Part shown: piece by piece, positions 51,667 through 62,595 of the stretch
How positions within the stretch are numbered: the first letter of the stretch is position 1
How the letters are laid out: every line of letters begins with the position of its first letter
Assembly: GCF_014203215.1 (NCBI RefSeq)
Contig: NZ_JACHIM010000002.1
Coordinates: 1-64,000, forward strand
Source: Bartonella callosciuri
GTDB taxonomy: Bacteria; Pseudomonadota; Alphaproteobacteria; Rhizobiales; Rhizobiaceae
Reading direction: 5' to 3'
DNA length: 64,000 bases
Notes under the pieces: generated by a model
The model's database searches: none
What the model saw: the letters and a program-made list of their open reading frames with translations, nothing else
What the model was told of the DNA's origin: nothing
Program-made: the position numbers and the translations under genes

Positions 51667-54384
51667 TCAAACGAAGGCTCCATGGCAATGTTTGTATTTT
51701 TTCTCTGAACCACAAGGACAACGTTCGTTTCGTCCAATTTTCCCCCATGTAGTTACATCGTTTGGGTCACGATTCTTCGGATTAACAATTTTATTTCCTT
51801 GTGTCCCTGCCCATAGGGTGGAAGTATTTTCTTCTCCTCGATTATTTGGAACAGAGTTATCAGCCTCTGTTTGCCCAGGCATGAGAGAAGCTGTAGGTTG
51901 CTGAATGATTTCGAAACGCATGAGTTTAGACGTAACGATTCTGCGTAAACTTCTAAGCATAGTTTGAAAGAGTTCAAATGATTCTGTTTTATACTCGTTG
52001 AGTGGATCTCGTTGCGCATAACCACGAAAACCAACAGCGGAACGCAGATGATCTAAATTTACCAGATGTTCACGCCATAAAGTGTCAATGGTTTCAAGTA
52101 ATATGGCTTTGTGAAAATAAGCCATAACTTCTGGAGAGTAGCGTTCAATACGTTCATTTTCAAGTTTTGTAACAGCATCTGATATGCGTTCTAAAATTTG
52201 TTTTTCGGCAATTCCATCTTCTTTTGCCCATTCTTCTACCGGAAGCTCAAGATTGAAAAGTTGGTGGATTTCCTCTTGTAGAGTTTTCACATCCCATTTT
52301 TCAGAATATGTTCCAGCTGGGATATAGGTTTCTACGAGATCTTCAACCACTTCATTACGCATTTCAAGGATAGTATCTGTTAAATCATCTGCATTCATGA
52401 CTTCCATACGCTGTTCAAAAATAACTTTGCGTTGATCATTCATGACATCGTCATATTTTAACAAATTTTTACGGATTTCAAAGTTTCGTGCTTCGACTTT
52501 TTTTTGCGCTTTTTCAAGGGCTTTATTAATCCATGGATGGGCAATAGCTTCATTTTCTTTCAATCCAAGCTTTTGCAACATACCATCCATACGGTTGGAG
52601 CCAAAAATACGCATGAGGTCATCTTGAAGAGAAAGAAAGAACTTTGAACGACCAGGATCACCTTGGCGACCAGAACGTCCACGGAGCTGGTTATCAATAC
52701 GACGACTTTCATGGCGTTCCGTAGCAATGACGTAAAGACCACCAGCAGCTAAGGCTTTTTCTTTAAGTGTCTTAACATCTTTTTTTATTTCTTCAATTTT
52801 AGCCGTTCGCTCTTCTCCATCAGGTATATCCTGTAATTCTTGTCGAATGCGCATCTCGACATTCCCACCAAGCTGTATATCAGTACCACGACCAGCCATG
52901 TTGGTTGCGATGGTTAAAGCTCCAGGAACCCCTGCTTGTGCAATAATATAGGCTTCTTGCTCATGATAGCGAGCATTTAAGACTCTAAAATCAGTAATGC
53001 CCTCTTTTCGCAAACGCTCTGCTAATTGTTCTGACTTTTCAATAGAAGTTGTTCCAACGAGAATAGGCTGCCCTTTTTCGTGTGCTTGACGAATATCACC
53101 CACAATGGCACGATATTTTTCTTCTGCTGTTCGATAGATTTCATCATCTTCATCACGACGCTGTATTGGTAAGTTTGTAGGTACTTCAACAACATCAAGA
53201 CCATAAATATTACTGAATTCTTCAGCTTCTGTTATAGCAGTTCCGGTCATTCCAGACAGTTTTCTATACATACGGAAATAATTTTGGAAAGTGATGGAAG
53301 CAAGAGTCTGATTCTCTGGTTGAATAGTCACATGCTCTTTAGCTTCTAATGCTTGATGGAGACCTTCAGAATAACGCCGCCCTGGCATCATACGACCTGT
53401 AAATTCGTCAATGATAACAATTTCATTATTGCGAACAATATAATCCTTGTCGCGGACAAATAACTTATGGGCTTTTAGGGCGTTATTGATATGATGGACG
53501 ATAGCGACATTTTCTATGTCGTAAAGACTTTCACTTTTAAGATGCCCAGCTTGTTCAAGCATTTTTTCAATTTTTTCAGTGCCGACTTCGGTAAAAGTTG
53601 TTGTTTTTTGTTTTTCATCTATTTCATAGTCTTCTGAAGTTAAGGCAGGAATAAATGTATCAATAAGGTTGTAGAAGTCAGTGCGATCTTCTAGAGGACC
53701 TGAAATAATAAGAGGAGTACGTGCTTCATCAATGAGAATTGAATCAACTTCGTCGACAATTGCATAATGATATCCACGCTGGACCATTTGACTATGATCA
53801 AAGGTCATATTATCGCGCAGATAATCAAAGCCCAATTCATTATTTGTTGCATAGGTAATGTCACATGCATAGGCTGCTCGGCGGGCATCATTATCAAGAT
53901 CATGGAGAATCACACCTGTTGTTAGTCCGAGAAAACTGAAGATTTTTCCCATTGTTTCAGCATCACGACTGGCAAGATAATCGTTTACTGTAACAACATG
54001 AACACCCTTTCCCTCCAATGCATTAAGATAAATTGGCAGAGTTGCCATTAATGTTTTACCTTCGCCGGTGCGCATTTCAGCGATGCCACAGTCATGAAGA
54101 ACCATTCCACCAATGAGTTGTACATCAAAAGGACGCATATCATAAACACGTTTTGCTGCTTCACGGACAGTTGCAAAAGCTTCTGGAAGAAGCAAGTCAA
54201 GGGTTTCACCCTCAGCAAGACGTTTGCGAAACTCATCAGTTTTTTGGCAGAGCTGTGCATCACTTAATTTCAAGAACTGTTCTTCCAACGCATTAATTTG
54301 TATGACTTTTTGGCGAAGATTCTTGAGACGTCGCTCATGAGCTGAACCAAAAAACTTACGTGCAAAGACACCTAAACTGACCAT
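51667..54384 (-). CDS. secA: Preprotein translocase ATPase SecA
   Basis: 905 aa. The motor of Sec export. DEAD-motor motifs are [14 protein letters not shown] (Walker A), [17 protein letters not shown] (Walker B), [14 protein letters not shown] and [11 protein letters not shown] (motif VI). The C terminus ends with the zinc-binding SEC-C motif [17 protein letters not shown], which contacts SecB. It is divergent from a parvulin foldase, both serving protein export. Confidence 0.97.
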   Translation of the reverse strand: MVSLGVFARKFFGSAHERRLKNLRQKVIQINALEEQFLKLSDAQLCQKTDEFRKRLAEGETLDLLLPEAFATVREAAKRVYDMRPFDVQLIGGMVLHDCGIAEMRTGEGKTLMATLPIYLNALEGKGVHVVTVNDYLASRDAETMGKIFSFLGLTTGVILHDLDNDARRAAYACDITYATNNELGFDYLRDNMTFDHSQMVQRGYHYAIVDEVDSILIDEARTPLIISGPLEDRTDFYNLIDTFIPALTSEDYEIDEKQKTTTFTEVGTEKIEKMLEQAGHLKSESLYDIENVAIVHHINNALKAHKLFVRDKDYIVRNNEIVIIDEFTGRMMPGRRYSEGLHQALEAKEHVTIQPENQTLASITFQNYFRMYRKLSGMTGTAITEAEEFSNIYGLDVVEVPTNLPIQRRDEDDEIYRTAEEKYRAIVGDIRQAHEKGQPILVGTTSIEKSEQLAERLRKEGITDFRVLNARYHEQEAYIIAQAGVPGALTIATNMAGRGTDIQLGGNVEMRIRQELQDIPDGEERTAKIEEIKKDVKTLKEKALAAGGLYVIATERHESRRIDNQLRGRSGRQGDPGRSKFFLSLQDDLMRIFGSNRMDGMLQKLGLKENEAIAHPWINKALEKAQKKVEARNFEIRKNLLKYDDVMNDQRKVIFEQRMEVMNADDLTDTILEMRNEVVEDLVETYIPAGTYSEKWDVKTLQEEIHQLFNLELPVEEWAKEDGIAEKQILERISDAVTKLENERIERYSPEVMAYFHKAILLETIDTLWREHLVNLDHLRSAVGFRGYAQRDPLNEYKTESFELFQTMLRSLRRIVTSKLMRFEIIQQPTASLMPGQTEADNSVPNNRGEENTSTLWAGTQGNKIVNPKNRDPNDVTTWGKIGRNERCPCGSEKKYKHCHGAFV

Positions 54385-54796
54385 CTCTGGTCCTTTCTAC
54401 TAATTGTTGTCATTATTTTTGGACACTTCATACGTTATCTCTATACTCTGCACCTTCAAGCTATTCAATATAACGAGATGCAGATGGTACCATTATACCT
54501 GTTTGTGTGCAATTTTTTACTCCGATTATAAAATAGAGATAAAAGGCTAAGTGCACCATGTCAACTTTAGTCATGCTGTTTAGTTGATACAATACAAAGT
54601 AATTTAGGATCTAGTATGCCATTTTTCTATATTATCATGATTTTTAACAGCATTAGGCAGTGTGTGATAAACTGAGATAAAAGAACATGTTTACACTTTT
54701 TAAAATAAAATTACTGATTTATTTATCTTTGTTTAGAGATTAATATGATAAAAAATTGGAATATTGAACGAGCCTTCATTTTTAAGGAGTATATTT
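54385..54796. other. 412-bp divergent intergenic region between secA and the foldase gene
   Basis: This contains the promoters of both genes by position. The clear element is AAGGAG 8 bases before the foldase start at 54797. No other structure or reading frame of note was seen. Confidence 0.45.
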
Positions 54797-55750
54797 ATGA
54801 AGTTCAAGTTTATCACGCTGTTTTTGGCATCAACTTTATTGGTAAGTACGAGTTTAGGGGTGATAGCCCGAGAAAGTTTGAATTCATCGTCTAATGATTT
54901 AAAGACTTTGGAGAAAGCTTCTGAAAAAAACATTCCTCCCTCCCATATTATGGCAGTTATTGATGGGAAGAATATTACAGCAGGGCAATTGGATGAGTTA
55001 GCGCTTGAAATAAATCCTAATTTAACACGTCTTCCTGATGAACAACGCCGTGTAATGGTTTTAAAAGCTTACTTGGATATGCAGGCACTTGCTAAAGCAG
55101 CAATAAGTAAGGGTCTCGATAAGAGTGAAGCTTACGATAAACGTATGGCAGTTATGCGGGATAATGTTCTTCAACAGCTTTATTTTAAACAGACGGTTGT
55201 TGACCAAATTTCGGATGCTGATTTGGAAACTCTTTACAATAAAGAGGTTGCTGCTTTGCCCAAAGAGGATGAGATTAAAGCGCGCCATATTTTAGTAAAA
55301 ACGAGAAAAGAAGCAGAAGCTATCGTTAAGCGTTTAAATAAAGGGGAAAATTTTGAAGAGATTGCAAAGAAGAGTTCAACAGATGGTTCTGCAGCTGTTG
55401 GGGGCGATCTTGGTTATTTCAGTCATGGTCAAATGGTCAAGTCTTTCGAAGATGCTGCTTTTGGGCTAAAAGTTGGCGAATACACTAAAACGCCCGTTGA
55501 AAGTCCTTTTGGTTGGCATGTTATTAAGGTAGAAGATCGTCGTTTGAAACAACCTCCTGTATTTGATGAAGTTAAAGAGATGTTGCGTACACAGCTGATC
55601 AAAGAACGCTACCAAAAACTGATTGTTGATTTGCGCAGCAAGATAGATGTGAAATATCCTGATCCTAATATTGAAAAACTCATGCAGTCGCTCAGCCAGA
55701 ATGGGATGTCGCTGCCAGATGAAACATCTGATGAAGAAGATACGGAATAG
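54797..55750 (+). CDS. Parvulin-type peptidyl-prolyl isomerase, periplasmic foldase
   Basis: 317 aa from the ATG at 54797, preceded by TTAAGGAG; an earlier frame start at 54764 lacks a ribosome binding site. A signal peptide (FITLFLASTLLVSTSLGVIA) directs export. A SurA/PrsA-like N-terminal chaperone part (MAVIDGKNITAGQLDELALE) is followed by a parvulin domain: EIKARHILVKTRKEAEAIV, FEEIAKKSSTDGSAAVGGDL, PFGWHVIKVEDRR. It helps fold exported proteins, probably outer-membrane ones. Its place between secA and argJ is conserved in rhizobia. Confidence 0.92.
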   Translation: MKFKFITLFLASTLLVSTSLGVIARESLNSSSNDLKTLEKASEKNIPPSHIMAVIDGKNITAGQLDELALEINPNLTRLPDEQRRVMVLKAYLDMQALAKAAISKGLDKSEAYDKRMAVMRDNVLQQLYFKQTVVDQISDADLETLYNKEVAALPKEDEIKARHILVKTRKEAEAIVKRLNKGENFEEIAKKSSTDGSAAVGGDLGYFSHGQMVKSFEDAAFGLKVGEYTKTPVESPFGWHVIKVEDRRLKQPPVFDEVKEMLRTQLIKERYQKLIVDLRSKIDVKYPDPNIEKLMQSLSQNGMSLPDETSDEEDTE

Positions 55751-55895
55751 GAAGGAAAATGAAGTGGAGAGTATATTGCTGGGCAATTTGATAGATTAAT
55801 TTCATTCGAAAAGCCTGGCGGTTGTTTGCTAGCGGGTGTTTTCCGACAATAATATTCTTGCATGAAATTGCCTCTATTTTTATGGAAAGTGTACT

Positions 55896-57134
55896 GTGAC
55901 TTTAAAAACATCGCCTTTGTCTCACCAAAACATACAGGAACTTCCACCATTATCTGGTGTGCGGATAGCGACAGCTGAAGCTGGGATTAAATATAAAGGT
56001 CGTACAGATCTTCTTTTTATCATCTTTGATGAGCCAGCAAGTGTGGCGGGTGTTTTTACGCGCTCAAAATGTCCATCTGCTGCTGTGGAGCATTGTCGTG
56101 CATCACTTCCTCATGGAGTTGCTCGGGGTATTGTTGTTAATTCTGGGAATGCAAATGCTTTTACAGGACATAAAGGAAAGCATACAACAGATGCAATAAT
56201 GTGTGCAGCAGCAAACGCTTTGAAGGTGAGAGAAAATGAAATTTTTATGGCCTCTACAGGTGTTATTGGTGAGCCAATGGATGCGTCAGGTATTATAAAT
56301 ATTTTACCAAGTATGGCGAAAACAGCAAAAGAAGGAAACTGGTTGGAAGCTGCAAAAGCCATTATGACGACTGATACATTTCCAAAACTTGCTACGCGCA
56401 GATTTGATTGTGGGGGAGAGACTGTTACTATTAATGGGATTGCAAAAGGTGCTGGTATGATCGCACCAGATATGGCGACAATGCTTTCTTTTGTTATAAG
56501 TGATGCAGGAATTTCTTCCGATATACTCCAATCCATGTTATCGGAGGCAGTTCAGAGCTCTTTCAATTCAATTACTGTTGACAGTGATACCTCAACATCA
56601 GATACACTTATGATATTTGCGACAGGAAAAGCAAAGAAAAAAATCCCTTGTATTACGAGTCAATCTGATCCACGTTATGAGGTTTTTGCAAAGCAATTGA
56701 GTGCGCTTTTGCATGAGCTTGCATTACAAGTTGTTTGTGATGGAGAAGGGGCGCGTCATTTAATTGAGGTAAATGTGGTTGGCGCTACAACAGATAGTGC
56801 TGCTAAGACTATTGCTTTATCAATTGCAAATTCACCACTTGTAAAAACTGCCATTGCAGGTGAAGATGCTAACTGGGGGCGGGTGGTTATGGCAGTTGGT
56901 AAGGCAGGTGTTGAAGTAGACCGTGATCTCTTAGCAATTTGGTTTGGGGAACATCGTTTGGCTGTCAATGGTGAACGAGATCCTGAATATTGCGAAGAGA
57001 CAATAGGCGCTTATATGCGAGGTAAACATATTACAATTCGGGTTGAGATCGGTTTAGGCATTGGTGAAGCGACAGTTTGGTCTTGCGATTTGACGAAAGA
57101 GTACGTTATGCTCAATGGCGATTACAGAAGTTAA
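55896..57134 (+). CDS. argJ: Bifunctional ornithine acetyltransferase/N-acetylglutamate synthase
   Basis: 412 aa from a GTG at 55896, with GGAAAG upstream. It transfers acetyl from N-acetylornithine to glutamate in the arginine cycle. The proenzyme self-cleaves at the Ala-Thr bond in [16 protein letters not shown], making Thr the nucleophile of the beta chain. [12 protein letters not shown] (alpha chain) and [20 protein letters not shown] (beta chain) are intact. One pathway enzyme alone does not show a complete arginine pathway here. Confidence 0.95.
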   Translation: MTLKTSPLSHQNIQELPPLSGVRIATAEAGIKYKGRTDLLFIIFDEPASVAGVFTRSKCPSAAVEHCRASLPHGVARGIVVNSGNANAFTGHKGKHTTDAIMCAAANALKVRENEIFMASTGVIGEPMDASGIINILPSMAKTAKEGNWLEAAKAIMTTDTFPKLATRRFDCGGETVTINGIAKGAGMIAPDMATMLSFVISDAGISSDILQSMLSEAVQSSFNSITVDSDTSTSDTLMIFATGKAKKKIPCITSQSDPRYEVFAKQLSALLHELALQVVCDGEGARHLIEVNVVGATTDSAAKTIALSIANSPLVKTAIAGEDANWGRVVMAVGKAGVEVDRDLLAIWFGEHRLAVNGERDPEYCEETIGAYMRGKHITIRVEIGLGIGEATVWSCDLTKEYVMLNGDYRS

Positions 57135-57269
57135 ATGATGCATCATAAATTTGACATTGGGGGCTTGTATGTTCTGTCAGAGGTTACCTGAGTACTTGAG
57201 TTATTTTGTCTTTGAGAAGAGGATGTGGTAAAAAAGAGACTTATTTTATTATTCCCGTTGGAGAGCGGT

Positions 57270-57683
57270 ATGTCTATAAAAACTTCACTTCTTCTTGTTG
57301 TTGCATGCGCGTTATTAGGTCAAGATAATCATGTTTTGCTTACAGAGCGTCCTCAGGGAAAGTCACTGGCTGGTTTGTGGGAATTTCCTGGTGGAAAGGT
57401 TGAACACGGAGAAACTCCAGAGGAATCCTTGATTCGTGAGTTAGAAGAAGAGCTTGGTGTTCATGTTCAGCCAAATGATTTATCGCCTTTAACATTTGTG
57501 AGCCATGGTTATGAAACATTTCATCTTTTAATGCCATTGTATCTTTGTGCCCATTATAAGGGTGTTGTGCAAGGACGAGAGGGGCAAAATTTAAAATGGA
57601 TTTTTATTGGCGATCTTGATAAATATCCTATGCCTGATGCTGATAAACCGTTGGTTCAGGTACTAAAAAATCTTCTTCTTTAA
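57270..57683 (+). CDS. mutT: 8-oxo-dGTP diphosphatase MutT
   Basis: 137 aa from the ATG at 57270 (MSIKTSLLLVV), preceded by GAGAGCGG. It removes 8-oxo-dGTP from the nucleotide pool. The Nudix box is complete (GGKVEHGETPEES, then RELEEELGV). GKSLAGLWEFPGG is the MutT-specific lead into the box and LKWIFIGDLDKYPMPDAD the usual end. Its pairing with argJ and the foldase gene is the rhizobial order. Confidence 0.93.
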   Translation: MSIKTSLLLVVACALLGQDNHVLLTERPQGKSLAGLWEFPGGKVEHGETPEESLIRELEEELGVHVQPNDLSPLTFVSHGYETFHLLMPLYLCAHYKGVVQGREGQNLKWIFIGDLDKYPMPDADKPLVQVLKNLLL

Positions 57684-58841
57684 TGTGTTTGGGAGAAGAG
57701 AATATCGCTTCCAGATAAGGTGCATTTGTTTCATGAGATATTGATGATGAAGAAAATTTTTTCCAAGAAAAAGCTTTGTGGTTTCGTTAAAGATTTTCTT
57801 TTTACGTGATAAAACGATTTAATCATCATTATGATACATTAACTATAATAAATTGATTTATAAAAAAATTATCATTTCGATAGTTAATTCTTCTTCTTAA
57901 GGTTACACTTTTCCATTTTTTAAATACTCTTACTCTAAATCAAGAGAAAATTGTTCAATTACAAGCCTGTAAAGGAGAAAGTAATTTGAAAAACAGTTGT
58001 GGAATAGATGAAATATACGATGAATAGACTGTTTAAATTTAATATCATTCATAACAGTAAGTGGAGATTAAATATGATAAAGTTGGATTATGTCTCCACA
58101 AATGTAAATATGACGGTGTTCAGGAGATTTTGTTTTATGCATTCATAGGTAAGTGCTGAGAGATGAAGAGAAAGTAAAGCTATCCAATGAAGGACGCAAA
58201 CGGGCAATACAGTGGTATGAGACTACTCATGAAGATCCTGAATTTTATTCCAAAATGCAAGAAACAAAAACATAAAACACCAAACAATCTTTATAATTTT
58301 AAATATGTTGCTTTGAATGTGTTTGAAAGCCATGAAGTTGAACAAAAAGGAGTAATAAAGCCGAGCAATAATTTTTACTGTTATAATTTTATCTACTTCC
58401 GAAACGAATATGCAAATCTTTTTTTCGGCTGTTACTGAACAGTTTTGGATACTCAGTAGAAATGTTTAAAGCAATGAAGCAGTATAATATCAAGAGACCT
58501 TTGGATATGCACAATGGTAATTATGATTTAAAATAAATCTCTTACTTGTAATAGATGGTATTTTAATGCAAGCTATTTAGTAAACTGGTTGACGAATTTT
58601 CATAATATCTAAAAAATGCATGAATATTGATAAAGGTTTTTTGGGTGAATGCTGAATATGCGCTTTAAGAAAAGACAAAGTGATTAACTCCATTCTACAT
58701 AAATAAGCTTGTAAATATGTTTTTCGTTGATAGGAGATCAACAAGTTACTCCAATCCGCCTTATTTTTTAAGGATTTAAAATGGATCATCAAAAAACATA
58801 ACAATGAAAATTTTTAGTTGTGCTTCTATTAAGAGCACATA
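57684..58841. other. 1.16-kb gap with possible gene remnants
   Basis: No intact, recognisable gene. A frameshifted remnant lies at 58095-58275. A minus-strand frame at 58577-58789 (ATG at 58789, 70 codons, ISYQRKTYLQAYLCRMELIT in the middle) starts 53 bases after the NlpC/P60 stop and has plausible composition but no ribosome binding site. An 8-bp inverted repeat TTAACTAT/ATAGTTAA flanks 57839-57887. The rest is AT-rich without structure. Confidence 0.4.
58095..58275 (+). pseudogene. Frameshifted remnant of an unidentified gene
   Basis: A segment reading CLHKCKYDGVQEILFYAFIG is followed, after a stop and a frame change near 58150, by a 40-codon stretch (DEEKVKLSNEGRKRAIQWYE then TTHEDPEFYSKMQETKT) that ends at a TAA at 58273. 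The second part is highly charged and helical and looks like a real C terminus. No start or ribosome binding site is found. The family is not recognised. Confidence 0.3.
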
Positions 58842-59708
58842 TTACGTTTCCAATATTGGACGGCGTTTTGCTACAGGATATTTTTGATGTTTTTTAGCGA
58901 TCCGGGTAATTGCTTCTTTTAATGGCTCGATCATAACGTTCATGGAGAAGCCATTTGCATGAATGATATTTTCATGATCAATCATAATGGCGACGTGGCC
59001 TTTCCAAAAAATCAAATCACCTCGTTGAAGTTTATCACTGTCTGTGAGCTGTTTTCCTATAGTTTTCTGCTGCATGTCAGTATCGCGTAAAACCATTTGT
59101 CCAGTCATCATCATGGAGAGCTGGACTAGCCCTGAGCAATCAATTCCGAACCCACTAACACCACCCCAAAGGTAAGGTGTGTGGATAAAAGTTTCAGCAA
59201 CTGTAACATAATCTTCATACACGTGCCCAATGGGACTGAGATGATGGCTAATGATTGCTTTACCATTTTCAAGTCTAGAATAGATTGTGTCACGGATTTC
59301 GATTTCATCGACAACACTGACTTTGCTTCCCATAGATAAGGAACAGTCCATTGGACCACGTAATTCAGCTTGTAAATATTGAAAAGTGCGTGGTACTGAA
59401 ACAACATGTGTTTGTTTTACAGTTGATGTACAAAGAGCTGTTGTATCAATATAACCGACATAACCATCTTTGAGTGATTGCCCCCACGACATTGTTTCTC
59501 TTTGTTCAAAGATGAGAAGCTCTTCTCCTAATAAACACTCTGTTTGTCTTTCACTTTTTTTGTTATTTTCTTTAAACAACCCAGCAACAGCAGTATTAAC
59601 GCGCTTTTTTTCACCTTGAACAAAACATTGAGCAGTAACCTCTGTTTCAAGACGCTTATCTGCTAGATCATCTCTGAATGCATATAACCTTGGATCTTTA
59701 GCTACCAT
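58842..59708 (-). CDS. NlpC/P60 family cysteine peptidase with SH3 regions
   Basis: 288 aa from the ATG at 59708 (MVAKDPRLYAFRDDLAD), with AAAGG at good spacing; ATG 59723 is an alternative. The N-terminal half has bacterial SH3-like segments (LLGEELLIFEQ, WGQSLKDGYVGYIDT). The C-terminal NlpC/P60 domain carries the catalytic Cys in FGIDCSGLVQLSMMM and the His in HVAIMIDHENIIHANG. It cleaves peptide stems of peptidoglycan fragments. No signal peptide is seen, so it may act on cytoplasmic muropeptides. The neighbour is a leucyl aminopeptidase gene, a common rhizobial pairing. Confidence 0.92.
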   Translation of the reverse strand: MVAKDPRLYAFRDDLADKRLETEVTAQCFVQGEKKRVNTAVAGLFKENNKKSERQTECLLGEELLIFEQRETMSWGQSLKDGYVGYIDTTALCTSTVKQTHVVSVPRTFQYLQAELRGPMDCSLSMGSKVSVVDEIEIRDTIYSRLENGKAIISHHLSPIGHVYEDYVTVAETFIHTPYLWGGVSGFGIDCSGLVQLSMMMTGQMVLRDTDMQQKTIGKQLTDSDKLQRGDLIFWKGHVAIMIDHENIIHANGFSMNVMIEPLKEAITRIAKKHQKYPVAKRRPILET

Positions 59709-59719
59709 CTGTTTACCTT

Positions 59720-59962
59720 TCATTTTTTATCTTTAAATAGGCGTATGAAAACAATATTTGTAGAATTTTGCACCCATTGTACAATATCATTTTTACGTTG
59801 ATGAGGTAACAAACCAGTTTCCAATATTGCTACCACTCTTGCATTAAAATGTTTCATCATAAGAGATATCTTGCTCTTTTTTAAAACACTGTTTGATTCA
59901 TCATAAAAAGACTTCAAATGAAAGAATCTCACTCTCTCTGGAGTTCTTACCTTAATACGCAA
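59720..59962 (-). CDS. Hypothetical small protein upstream of the NlpC/P60 gene
   Basis: An 80-codon frame starting at a TTG (59962), or 46 codons from the ATG at 59860. It contains MMKHFNARVVAILETGLLPH and QRKNDIVQWVQNSTNIVFIR. The stop (TGA) overlaps an ATG at 59723 in an ATGA arrangement, which suggests coupling to the NlpC/P60 gene, although the better NlpC start is at 59708. No ribosome binding site is clear. Not recognised; it could be a decayed gene end. Confidence 0.3.
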   Translation of the reverse strand: MRIKVRTPERVRFFHLKSFYDESNSVLKKSKISLMMKHFNARVVAILETGLLPHQRKNDIVQWVQNSTNIVFIRLFKDKK

Positions 59963-60021
59963 AACAATAAATTATCTTTATAAATAAAATAGTTATATTG
60001 AAAAATAAAGCACAGAATCGC

Positions 60022-60061
60022 ATTCTAAAACGGTAAGAAGTCACTCTTCGAGTTTTAGAAT
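60022..60061. repeat. 10-bp inverted repeat with nested inner stem
   Basis: ATTCTAAAAC and GTTTTAGAAT, perfect arms, enclose a second stem GAAG/CTTC. It lies 26 bases beyond the aminopeptidase stop. The T-run expected of a terminator is missing, so a Rho-independent role is doubtful. Confidence 0.55.
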
Positions 60062-60086
60062 TATACATTTTTGTGAAGATTTTGTG

Positions 60087-61463
60087 TCAAACTTGATTCT
60101 TAAAGAGATTATAAAGAGCACGAATAACTTGTGCGGAACCACCGACAGGGTATCCTGGTTTTTCTTTTGAAATCCATCCATAAAGATCAAAATGTGCGAA
60201 ATGTTCCGCTTTTTCAACAAAAGAGTTAAGAAATAAAGCAGCGACTATAGAGCCAGCAAAATTATTTCCAGTTACATTGTTTAGATCAGCGATTGGTGAT
60301 GATAACATTTCTTGGTAGGGTTTCCAAAGTGGCATTTGCCAAAGAGGATCTGAAACAGAAAGAGCAGATTGAGAAATTTGTTGCGCCCATGTTGAGTCAT
60401 TACAATAAAATGCGGGAAGATCTGGTCCTAATGCTATATGTGCTGCTCCTGTTAAAGTAGCCATACAAACCAAGAATTGTGGACTTTCTTCATCACCATA
60501 AGTGAGCGCATCGGCAAGGACAAGTCGTCCCTCAGCATCTGTATTGCCAACTTCAATATTTAAACCTTTACGACTTTGGAGAATATCACTTGGTCGGTAG
60601 GCATTGGCAGAAATTGCATTTTCAACGGCTGGAATCAAAACACGAAGACGAAAGGGCAATTTCGCATCCATGATAAGTTTAGCTAACCCCAAAACATGCG
60701 CACCACCTCCCATGTCTTTTTTCATGCGTAACATGTTATTAGCTGATTTAATATCCAGCCCTCCAGTATCAAAAGTTACGCCTTTGCCAACTAACGTTAT
60801 TTTAGGGTGGTTTTCTTGGCCCCAACGTAACTCAATCAGTCGTGGTGCCGTGCTGCCGGCTCGTCCAACGGCGTGAATCATTGGAAAATTATGTGTTAAA
60901 AGCGCATCTCCACGAATGCTTTCGACATAAGCATTGTAGGTTTTTCCTAGTTGACGTGCCTCTTCCTCAAGGGTATCAGGATTCATATCATTGGCTGGAG
61001 TATTGATGAGATCACGGATAAAAAAGACAGTTTTATAAAGGCGTTGAAGTTCATTCAAATTCACCGTGTCTTTAACATGAATAGAGAGTGTTTTGTGGGA
61101 GGAATTTTGACGATAGCGGTTGAATTGATAGCTTCCAAAAGCTAATCCAAGATAAGTATTCATTTCATGGGAGGCTGCTCCTTCTAAATGCCACTTACCA
61201 GCGGGAAGTTTTTTGGCAAGAAGTCCTGTGATAAAAGGTTCATCACCATTGCCTAGTCCAAATAAAACTTTTTTAAAAGATCCCGTTTCGTGAGGTATAA
61301 AGAGTATTTGTCCTGCTTTTCCAGTAAAATCATTCACTTTCATCCATGTTGTTGTGGTTGTATCAAACGATAAATCAGCAAGACTTTTAGGACTTACCAA
61401 GAAGATGGGACAACTATTATCGATACGTGTTGAAGTGAAAGTAATGTGGTGTAGATGCTTCAT
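60087..61463 (-). CDS. M17 leucyl aminopeptidase family protein
   Basis: 458 aa from the ATG at 61463 (MKHLHHITF), preceded by AAGGAG; the open frame extends to 61499. A dimetal aminopeptidase that removes N-terminal residues from peptides. Signatures are VGKGVTFDTGGLDIKSANN (metal ligand and catalytic Lys region), the aspartate-rich MKKDMGGGAHVLG, and the family-defining NTDAEGRLVLADAL. The C-terminal HFDLYGW and YPVGGSAQVIRALYNL are intact. It starts 13 bases after the coaA stop, so the two are co-transcribed. Confidence 0.94.
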   Translation of the reverse strand: MKHLHHITFTSTRIDNSCPIFLVSPKSLADLSFDTTTTTWMKVNDFTGKAGQILFIPHETGSFKKVLFGLGNGDEPFITGLLAKKLPAGKWHLEGAASHEMNTYLGLAFGSYQFNRYRQNSSHKTLSIHVKDTVNLNELQRLYKTVFFIRDLINTPANDMNPDTLEEEARQLGKTYNAYVESIRGDALLTHNFPMIHAVGRAGSTAPRLIELRWGQENHPKITLVGKGVTFDTGGLDIKSANNMLRMKKDMGGGAHVLGLAKLIMDAKLPFRLRVLIPAVENAISANAYRPSDILQSRKGLNIEVGNTDAEGRLVLADALTYGDEESPQFLVCMATLTGAAHIALGPDLPAFYCNDSTWAQQISQSALSVSDPLWQMPLWKPYQEMLSSPIADLNNVTGNNFAGSIVAALFLNSFVEKAEHFAHFDLYGWISKEKPGYPVGGSAQVIRALYNLFKNQV

Positions 61464-61476
61464 ATTTAAGAACTCC

Positions 61477-62475
61477 TTATAATCGTCGAAGTGCAACATA
61501 TTCGACCAAATGGTCTTTTCCCTTTCGTAGAATGAGGTTAGACCGTGGGCGTGTTGGCAGTATATTTTCTTGTAAATTTTTCAAATTAATTGTTTGCCAG
61601 ATATTTTCAGCGATTTTTAAGGATTCTTCCTCATGCATTAGTGCATAACGATGAAAATAGGACTTAGGATTCTGAAAAGCTGTTTTACGCAAATGTTTAA
61701 AACGTTCCAAGTACCAATGTCGAATGACTTCTGTTTCAGCATCTACGTAGATTGAAAAATCAAAAAAGTCTGAAACAAAAGGAATGACTTTTCCATCTTT
61801 AGGAAGATCTCTGACTTGTAGGACATTAATACCTTCAATAATTAAAATATCGGGATGGTTTATGGTAATGGTCTGATTTTCCAGAACATCATAGGTCATA
61901 TGCGAATAAAGGGGGGCTCTAATATTACCAATACCGGCCTTTATAGAAGAAAGGAAGTTTAGCAATTTTTCAATATCATAGGAATCAGGAAATCCTTTAC
62001 GATTCATACGGTTTTTTTTCTGTAAAACAGCGTTAGGGTAGAGAAAACCATCGGTTGTGATCAAATCAACTTTAAGGCTGGATGTCCAACGTTTCAAAAG
62101 TTCTTGGAGGATACGAGCCGTTGTTGATTTCCCTACTGCAACAGAGCCAGCAATCCCAATGATGAAAGGAGTTTTCTTGGCTCCTTTTTGCTGTAAAAAT
62201 TTTTGACGTTTGTAAAAGAGTTCTTGTACTGCTTCAACATGGCACGATAACAGACGCGATAAGGAAAGATAAATACGTTGTACTTCTTCAAGATCAATTG
62301 GATCATCAATTGAGCGTAAACGTTTAATTTCATCAAAGGTCAGAGTAAGGGGTGTATCCGCACGAAACCGAGACCATTCTTGTGCGGTAAAGACACGGTA
62401 GGGTGAATATCGATCAGAAATAGATTTAACCAGGTTATCTTTAGGATCAATTTTTGGCAGAGTCTTATTAATCAT
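61477..62475 (-). CDS. coaA: Pantothenate kinase, type I
   Basis: 332 aa. It phosphorylates pantothenate, the first and controlling step of coenzyme A synthesis. The P-loop is [17 protein letters not shown]. Other landmarks are [38 protein letters not shown] and [10 protein letters not shown], with [20 protein letters not shown] towards the end. It lies upstream of the aminopeptidase gene in one minus-strand transcript. Confidence 0.96.
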   Translation of the reverse strand: MINKTLPKIDPKDNLVKSISDRYSPYRVFTAQEWSRFRADTPLTLTFDEIKRLRSIDDPIDLEEVQRIYLSLSRLLSCHVEAVQELFYKRQKFLQQKGAKKTPFIIGIAGSVAVGKSTTARILQELLKRWTSSLKVDLITTDGFLYPNAVLQKKNRMNRKGFPDSYDIEKLLNFLSSIKAGIGNIRAPLYSHMTYDVLENQTITINHPDILIIEGINVLQVRDLPKDGKVIPFVSDFFDFSIYVDAETEVIRHWYLERFKHLRKTAFQNPKSYFHRYALMHEEESLKIAENIWQTINLKNLQENILPTRPRSNLILRKGKDHLVEYVALRRL

Positions 62476-62595
62476 CTTATTGGTCGAGAATCTTTTTGCA
62501 GCAGGAATTAATTAAAAATAGATAGGCAGACTGTTTAGTGTTCAAATGAATTTTATTTTGCATGTTCTCTTCTTTAAAATAGGAGTAATCTTTTA

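Noticed and set aside
58577-58804. 75-codon minus-strand frame after the NlpC/P60 gene as a real gene
   Set aside because: The composition is plausible, but there is no ribosome binding site at the TTG or at the ATG 58789, and no recognisable family; noted only within the gap description.
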